DNA of 64,000 nucleotides, taken from contig JAQRGA010000040.1 in assembly GCA_029237695.1 (NCBI GenBank), positions 620,001 to 684,000 of the forward strand. The letters are read 5' to 3'. How positions within the stretch are numbered: the stretch's first letter is position 1; each line of letters opens with the position of its first letter. The notes under the pieces are model-generated. The model made no database searches. It was not told the DNA's origin and saw nothing but the letters and a program-made list of their open reading frames with translations. Source of the stretch: Conchocele bisecta (lineage: Eukaryota; Mollusca; Bivalvia; Lucinida; Thyasiridae). Shown one piece after another: positions 57,573 through 64,000 of this stretch. The position numbers and the translations under genes were made by a program.

Positions 57573-58790
57573 TTACTTAGCATAAATTATTAAAACAAGA
57601 AATGCGTCTGTCGAACGCGGATGCCACCTGCAGCATATTTGAGAAACTGTGACAAAGTGGTTAACCGAAAAGTGTGACGGACGGACAGGCGGACGGACGG
57701 TCCAAACACTATATGCCACCCGTTTCTTCGAAACCCGGTGGCATAAAAATATCATGCCTCATTTGAATATGAAAATGGAGTTAATACCACTGCTAGTCAT
57801 TATCAGTAAAATAAATATTACTAAATGATTATATATGGATAGCGGGCACACATAATTTTTAGAACTGGTGGAATAGTGACACAATTATACACTTATTTAA
57901 TTGCTATAAAGAACAGTTTGTGCCTACTGAGTGGGCATGTACCTTTAAAAACTTTAACCTTAAATCAAAAAATTTAACCGGACGGATGTACGTACGTACG
58001 TATGTAGGCCAATGTGACAACTATATCGCACTGTCCACATGCAGGCATGTCAAAAACTTTGAGGTAAATTTGAAAGTAATTTTACCTTGATATTGGGCAC
58101 AGGGGTTGCAAGGGATTGAGCATAGAAAGAAAAATATGGATGATGATAAACACACATGTGAAGCTTCGAGTGAATTGGCGAAGCTGTTTCTGAGATATAT
58201 TGTTCTTAAAAACTTTAACCTACGGTAAATAAAAACCAGATGGCCATGGCCCGCATGTCGAGCCCACCGAGGCATTTGATGGTGTCCGAGTATATTTATT
58301 TGAAGTTTGAATTAACGTATGTAAAAGCTTTAACGCAAATTTGAAAGTCATTTGACCTTGATCTTGGGCATGTGGGTCGCATGCGTTTGCTATAATATGA
58401 AAATATGGATGATAATAAAGAATTATCTGAAGTTTGAAGCAAATCTGGGTAAGTGTTGTGGAGATATAAGGTATGCAAAAACTTTAACAAAAATTTCAAA
58501 ATCATTTGACCTTGACCTTGGGGCACAGGGGCCGCATGAGTGGGACACAGAATGAATATATGGATGATGACTAATAAGCATTTGATGTTTCAAGTCAATG
58601 TGACTTTGGATATGGTATTTAAAAACATACACCGATTTCGGACGGACTGACGCACGGACGTCATTTTGATCACTAAGTCTCGCTTTCCGCAAGCAGGCTC
58701 GGCAAAAAAAATACAGATGGACGTCAATGTGCAGACTATATCGCACTGTCCGCAGGCGGTCGCGACAACAATTGTCCAACCCCTTTTTAA

Positions 58791-59278
58791 AGGTGCAAGC
58801 CCACTCAGTAGGCTAAAAATGCTCTTTATGGGAATTAAATAAGTCACTATTCCACTAGTTATAAACATTACGAGTGCCCGCTATACAGATATAATCATTT
58901 GTTAATATTTACTTTTACTGATAGTGACGCGCGGTGGTATCGGTATTTTCATGTGCAAATGGGGCATGATATTTTATAATTATTTATACTATTAAATTAA
59001 ATGCATCAACTGAAAACAAATTTGACAGATTATAAAGTATGATCATTGCACATCAAAAAATAAATACAGAGAATAAATAGTAATGTCCGTAAACATTTTA
59101 GGGAAACACGGTTATCGTCCCTGATATCAATGTGGAAATTTTCTTCCGATATAAAATGTATAATAATGCCAAACAATACGTGGGTAATGGTAAATGATTG
59201 TTTATCTGGCCAGAAAATGTCTCTGATGATGTCTCTGACATAAAGAACATTTTGTGCCTAGTGAGTGGGCATGTACCT
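58791..59278. mobile_element. TTAA MITE in element copy 2 (counterpart of 42535)
   Basis: Ends AGGTGCAAGCCCACTCAGTA and GTGAGTGGGCATGTACCT with TTAA on both sides; small internal deletions relative to copy 1. Confidence 0.85.
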
Positions 59279-60616
59279 TTAACGCTAGCTCCGCCCTGTC
59301 CAGTGAGACCTATGCATGTGTTAAGTTTCATAAAAAATATTGCAAAGGGTGTTCGCGTTATGCTCCGGACAAATCAGTGCGCGAAAAAACAAAGGGAGAT
59401 AACTAAACTAGAAAATGTGTTCATAGAACACGGATACCCCACATATCGCTTTGATAGTAAACAAGGCAAAATTACAGTGTCCAAAAGGGAGAGATAATCC
59501 ATGACACGGGGTTCGAATCAAAAATCGAAATAAACTAAACTTTCACATCTACTCATCAGAAGGAAGCTGCATATCAAATTTCAGTGTTGTAGCTATTACA
59601 AAAGTTTTACGAGTTACAAGGCAAAATTTTCAAATTCTAATTCAAAAAGAGGGAGATAATCCATGACTCGGGGGTCGAATGAAATTAAACTTTGCAAATC
59701 TACTCATCATAAGGACATACCAAGTTTCAGGTGTGTAGCTATTAGGGTTTAAAAGTTTTACGAGCTACAAGACAAAATTGGAAAATTCTAACTTGAAAAG
59801 GGGGAGATAATCCATGACCATGAGGTCGAATCAAACATACATGTACTAAGTTTCAGGTATGTAGCTATTACGGTTTAAAAGTTTTTCGAGTTACTAGGTT
59901 GGTGACGGACGGAAGAACGGACAAGGTCAAGGGTAACACTAAATGCCCCCTCCACTATGAGGCAACAGTTGTCATATACAAGTAACTTACCTTAATTTAT
60001 CAGTTACACATCAGACGATGAATGAACTTTAATTCTGGTGTAGAATATTAAAGTTATTCATTATATTCAATAGTGCTGCTTTGACATGACGTGAAATTAA
60101 AACATGCATGAAAAACCACAGACCAAGCACGCATATTCAGAATCACGTCTGTCGGTTCTTATCCAGCTCCGATTTCTGTCACCTGTCCACAAAATCCAGA
60201 ATCCAACATTGTCGCAAATTTAATCCTCTATGTTGGTGTACGTTAGAACAAAATTTCACTTAGTATATTATCCAATCCATTGTAATCTCTTGTTTCTCTA
60301 AATAAATGCGTCCAACAATCCCTGTAGCTGCTATCGTGATAAAAAATGTTAAAGGTTCCGTCAGCGCCTCACATATTGATCTTAATATCCACCATTTTGA
60401 TTCCAAGTACCAGAATAATGATGTTTCCATGCGCCGTCGTAGTGTTATCTGTCAGATTCCGTTGTTTATTTGATCAAATTGATGGACAAATTTGTGTCCG
60501 CTAATGTCGCCAAGAGCATAATCTGTGACATTGACTGTAATAATTTGGCATAACTTCTAGCTTGTGAATTTTTGGTTGAATGAAGTGATCACTATGGTGA
60601 ATAAGTGTGTATTTGT

Positions 60617-60688
60617 GCCCGGTTTGCTCAGCAGGTAGAGCGATGGTGTGGTAAACCAGAGATCCCCGGTTCGATTCCGGGCTGGTGC
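60617..60688 (+). repeat. tRNA-Thr(GGT)-like sequence, copy 2
   Basis: No difference from 44247-44318 was seen within the 72 bases, consistent with recent duplication of the whole element. Confidence 0.6.
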
Positions 60689-60898
60689 ACTTCTCTCTCA
60701 CCCTGTGACATTTAGCGCCCAACGTAGTTGCGGGAAGTAACTCTGCAGAATACTTCCGCATCGTCCGTACCGAGAGTTTATAATGGTGCTCTCCGTAGGT
60801 TTCCCCTGCAAAGTACCAAATCACATCTGATTTCAATTTGGCGGAGAAGAATGTCACAGTACGCAACTGACCATGGGGATGAAGTGTGTATGATCTGT

Positions 60899-60972
60899 GC
60901 CTTGTTAGCTTGCTCGGTAGAGTCATGGGCATGGTACGGTAAACATGAAGTCCCTGGTTCGATTCCGGGCCG
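60899..60972 (+). repeat. Second tRNA-like sequence, copy 2
   Basis: Counterpart of 44834-44908 with one visible substitution (GGTACGG for GGTATGG). Confidence 0.5.
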
Positions 60973-62015
60973 TTATTTATCTTTCTCACTCTGTGACACA
61001 AGTAAACCGTTTTATTTTAAAGAAATGGCTATCACCTGAATAAATATTATCTTCGCAAAATTGTAATCAGGCCAATAGAAGTCAACAGACAGAACAGAAC
61101 GTATGCAGTAATATAAATCTAATTCCAAAATAATTTTTTAATATTTTTTTATGATCAGGTTTCGAAAATTAAAATATGCTTTTTTTTTTTAATTATTATC
61201 AATATGTTCACCATGTTATTATGGTTAATATGCAATTCACAGTCTCCTTGCAACTTGAAATTGAAAGACATTATTAAAAGTTGCATTGATCTCAGAAATT
61301 GTCATGTCGACTATAGGATCGCGTCGAAATAATGTCAACATAATAGGAAAACGTAATTTGATACCGAAGAAAAAGTAAACAAAACGCAAAATTGATGCTT
61401 TGTTTTGCTATATTATACCGTAGACCACACATTATCATTTGATTTTATATGAAAATAAATATATTGTCAGCATGGTGGTGTCTATTAATGTGTTCTTGAT
61501 ATTCGGAACGGCAATGAGTGAGTGACGACATTTTGTTTTGTCCAAGAAATTGTCAAGGTCAATGTTTCACTGTTTGTCTCGCAATAACCCGCCGATTTAT
61601 ATTTGCGCACCAAAAAAAAAACAGATCACAAATACCGCTGACTTTCTAGGGTAGTCACTTTGAATTAGATAGATGGGATAAAATTTTGAATTGGAACACG
61701 GATATGTTTGTCAACTATTTCTATTTTATTGCCGCATTGGTTAAGCAGAGCGGTCCGCTGGTTTTACCGCAGAGCGCAGCGTAAAGCGGTCATTCTTTCG
61801 CAGTTTACAGAAACAAAGGAGCGTAAATTGCAATTAAAAGCGGAGCGCAGCGCGAACTGCGCTATAAGTATTGCAATTCCGCAACCAACTCTTTGGACCG
61901 CGGTCACATGATTGCAGTCCGATTGCGGTCCAATTGCAATTAATGGGAACGCGAATTGCAATCCTGCGCTCCAGGAATTGCAATTCGCCTGGTAAGAGAA
62001 CCGCAGGCCACTCTG

Positions 62016-62449
62016 TAACAAATGGTGTCCGAATATTTAGGATTGTCATACGCAGATAAATTTCTCGCATTTTGATCGGTCAACTTGATGGGTAATATGA
62101 GCCAATATTGCCTGTCAAGCCCGTCAACATGGCTCAGCTGAAAATGGCGGCGGGGCAAGGCGGAGTCGAAAACGAAAAATTATGGAAATCGCCTCCGAAA
62201 CATGGCCATAGGGACTGGTATTGACCGAACTAAGAAAAGTTATATTTTGAAATTCGGTGAAGAGATTGCCAAGTTATTAATACATTTCTACTTGTTTATG
62301 TCGAGATGACGTCCGGTAATATTTGTAATGTTGTGCCGTTTGGCGCAATAAGTCTACGAAGTTATACATGTATGAATACACATATAAAACTACATATGGA
62401 GAAAAATCAAGAATCTGCGTTATGACAAATATGTTATTGTGATTCTAAA
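62016..62449. other. Spacer after element copy 2, no gene seen
   Basis: Around 62080-62200 it shares GTCAACATGG, AAATGGCGGCG and GGAGTCGAAAACGAAA-type matches with 18090-18180, so a dispersed repeat is likely. Otherwise unremarkable. Confidence 0.4.
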
Positions 62450-62546
62450 CAGTCAACATGGTGACATATTGCCCGTCTGAAGCTATATTTCCCGCGGGTG
62501 AATATACCGGTATATTGAGACGGGCAATATGACACCATGTTGACTG
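62450..62546. mobile_element. Short palindromic MITE
   Basis: CAGTCAACATGGTG and CATATTGCCCGTCT at the left mirror AGACGGGCAATATG and CACCATGTTGACTG at the right with one mismatch. The 97 bp element is almost entirely one hairpin with a short centre. A single related end is present near 19117-19146. Confidence 0.8.
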
Positions 62547-62559
62547 CGTAGACTCACTT

Positions 62560-62686
62560 TAACTTATATGTGGCTGTGACTGAAGAAATGGGTTTATATA
62601 TTTTGTGACCAGTGTAGATCCAGATCAGTCTGATCAGGAACTGAACTGCTCGCCATTTCATCAATGAAACACCTGTCCTGCTTCTA
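62560..62686. mobile_element. Truncated ATATGTGG MITE, abutting a large-element left end
   Basis: Starts TATATGTGGCTGTGACTGAA and follows the right arm of 54003-54248 in reverse for ~125 bp. It then stops where a large-element left end begins at 62688. Confidence 0.55.
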
Positions 62687-62687
62687 T

Positions 62688-62925
62688 ACTCCCGCCTGCG
62701 ATTCTCTTACCAAGAATTGCAATCCAGCGGTCCTTGAATTGCAAGTCGTCCCCTCTGAAATTGCAGTCTAATTGCGGTCCAATCGCGGTCCCGTTTTTGC
62801 GGTCATTCTTTCGCGATACCGTTTGTGCGGTCATTCTTTCGCGGTCCAGTTTGTGCAGTCATTTTTTCGCGATACCGTGTGTGCGGTCATTCTTTCGCTA
62901 TTTGCGCTTCTTTCTTCTTTCTTCC
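62688..62925 (+). mobile_element. Solitary left end of the large TIR element
   Basis: ACTCCCGCCTGCGATTC.. to four 28 bp units, ending in CGCTATTTGCGC. The downstream AT-rich part and satellite are missing. Confidence 0.75.
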
Positions 62926-63382
62926 GCCTTTGTCGAAATTAAAGACCATCCGGTTATTTGTCTAATTTCATAAAAATGTTAACTGCCATGAACACACATA
63001 AAGCGAATATAACAATTTTACTTTAAGCAACGTAACATGATGCTAGTCATGCTACGGGTTATTTCATTAAATCAGATAGAGTATATTCAAAAATGGCTGC
63101 TGAAATTATGCCAAACTCTAAACTCAAATTTTGTAAAAAAATATTCCCGATAGACGGCTATTACGTTGCCTTGATACGCAAGAGGGAAAACTTGATTAAG
63201 CTAAAATTGCGTTTGGAAAGACTCGTCCGGGACATCCCTGATTACGATAAACAAAATGTTAATAATATGTGAAATATATACACCTAATTCTACTATTTAT
63301 GTATATTGTATTGGATTTTAAATGGCTAAATACAGATAGGAAAATATATCTTTTCGTCATAAAAAATCTACTATTTTGATTC
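62926..63382. other. No gene seen
   Basis: AT-rich spacer between pieces of the large element. A short open stretch at 63091-63270 is not long enough to support a gene. Confidence 0.4.
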
Positions 63383-63670
63383 TATTGCCGCATTGGTCAA
63401 CAGAGCGGTCCGTTGGTTTGACCGCAGAGCGCAGCGTAAAGCGGTCATTCTTTCGCAGTTTAAAGAAAAAAAGGAGCGTAAACTGCAATTAAAAGCGGAG
63501 CGCAGCGCTAACTGCGCTATAAGTATTGCAATTCCGCAACCAACTCTTTGGACCGCAGTCACATGATTGCAGTCCGATTGCGGTCCAATTGCAATTAATG
63601 GGAACGCGAATTGCAATCCTGCGCTCCAGGAATTGCAATTCGCATGGTAAGAGAACCGCAGGCCACTCTG
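63383..63670 (+). mobile_element. Solitary right end of the large TIR element
   Basis: Matches 45662-45967 and 61725-62015 from TATTGCCGCATTGG to CCGCAGGCCACTCTG. The preceding 7 kb of the element is absent. It is joined directly to a left end. Confidence 0.8.
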
Positions 63671-64000
63671 CACTACCGCCTGCGATTCTCTTGCCAAAAA
63701 TTGCAATGCAGCGGTCCTTGAATTGCAATTCGTCCCCTCTGAAATTGCAGTCTAATTGCGGTTTAATCGCGGTACCGTTTTTGCGGTCATTCTTTCGCGA
63801 TACCGTTTGTGCGGTCATTCTTTCGCGGTCCAGTTTGTGCGGTCATTCTTTCGCGATACCGTTTGTGCGGTCATTATTTCGCTATTTGCGGTGAAAATTT
63901 CGCGTATATATACACCTACAGTAGCGCTTTTCTGCTCCTTACCTATTTGTATATACTAATATCGTATACATATCGTAATCGTATAGTATTGGTATATGTA
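63671..64000 (+). mobile_element. Left end of the large TIR element, running to the window edge
   Basis: CACTACCGCCTGCGATTC.. with four 28 bp units (63782-63885), then a diverged AT-rich part with TATCGTAATCGTATAGTA. Whether a satellite follows cannot be seen. Confidence 0.75.

Larger units (their letters stand above)
54323..62015 (+). mobile_element. Large TIR element, copy 2 (7.7 kb)
   Basis: Colinear with 38564-45967 and very similar throughout. Visible differences: six 28 bp units (54435-54600) against four; a longer satellite (about 1.53 against 1.09 kb); three against two units in the GGGAGATAATCCATGAC block (59490-59890); and loss of the 307 bp foldback. These roughly account for the length difference. 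Left flank GTTTGTTTA and right flank TAACAAATG show no obvious target duplication. No transposase frame. Confidence 0.7.

Overview
The window looks like repeat-rich nuclear DNA of an invertebrate animal. A bivalve or other mollusc is the best guess. The basis is phase-1 immunoglobulin exons with GT/AG splice borders, several families of short inverted-repeat elements, tandem blocks carrying GACCTTGACC-type motifs that I associate with mollusc genomes, and no bacterial gene layout. I cannot name the species. No complete intact gene lies inside the window; what can be supported is exons, broken transposon genes, and repeats that cover most of the sequence.

Layout. 0-1.7 kb: a duplicated block at the left edge and a broken minus-strand gene for a 48-residue coiled-coil-like repeat protein. 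2.9-4.4 kb: a decayed gene of a PIN/FEN1(XPG)-like nuclease family that I associate with Academ-type DNA transposons, followed by a 200-230 bp tandem block. 6.8-22.9 kb: part of a plus-strand immunoglobulin-superfamily gene. Three phase 1-1 Ig exons are visible at 6851-7143, 8908-9216 and 21857-22144. The intron before the third exon carries a 7.2 kb array of a 46 bp unit, split by a probable solo LTR, and then about 22 copies of a ~117 bp unit that is itself a copy of the acceptor and first part of the third Ig exon. 23-36 kb: no gene seen; hairpin-forming MITE-like elements (two with TTAA borders), a near-perfect 23-bp hairpin, and a ~167 bp tandem array.

36-64 kb: two long copies of one ~7.5 kb element (38564-45967 and 54323-62015) in direct orientation, with related inverted ends. 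Each carries a 38 bp satellite array, nested TTAA-flanked MITEs and tRNA-like sequences. Solitary ends of the same family lie at 36.1, 62.7 and 63.4-64.0 kb. Between the two long copies sits a separate 4.6 kb transposon (48419-53026) with ~410 bp terminal inverted repeats and a GTT target duplication, inserted in a mollusc-type tandem repeat. It holds a second, spliced and decayed copy of the PIN/FEN1-like gene with a cysteine-rich tail.

The most unusual points are the exon-derived minisatellite beside its parent exon, the large satellite-carrying element with inverted ends, and the well-bounded Academ-like transposon. All copy counts and identities are read by eye, not computed.
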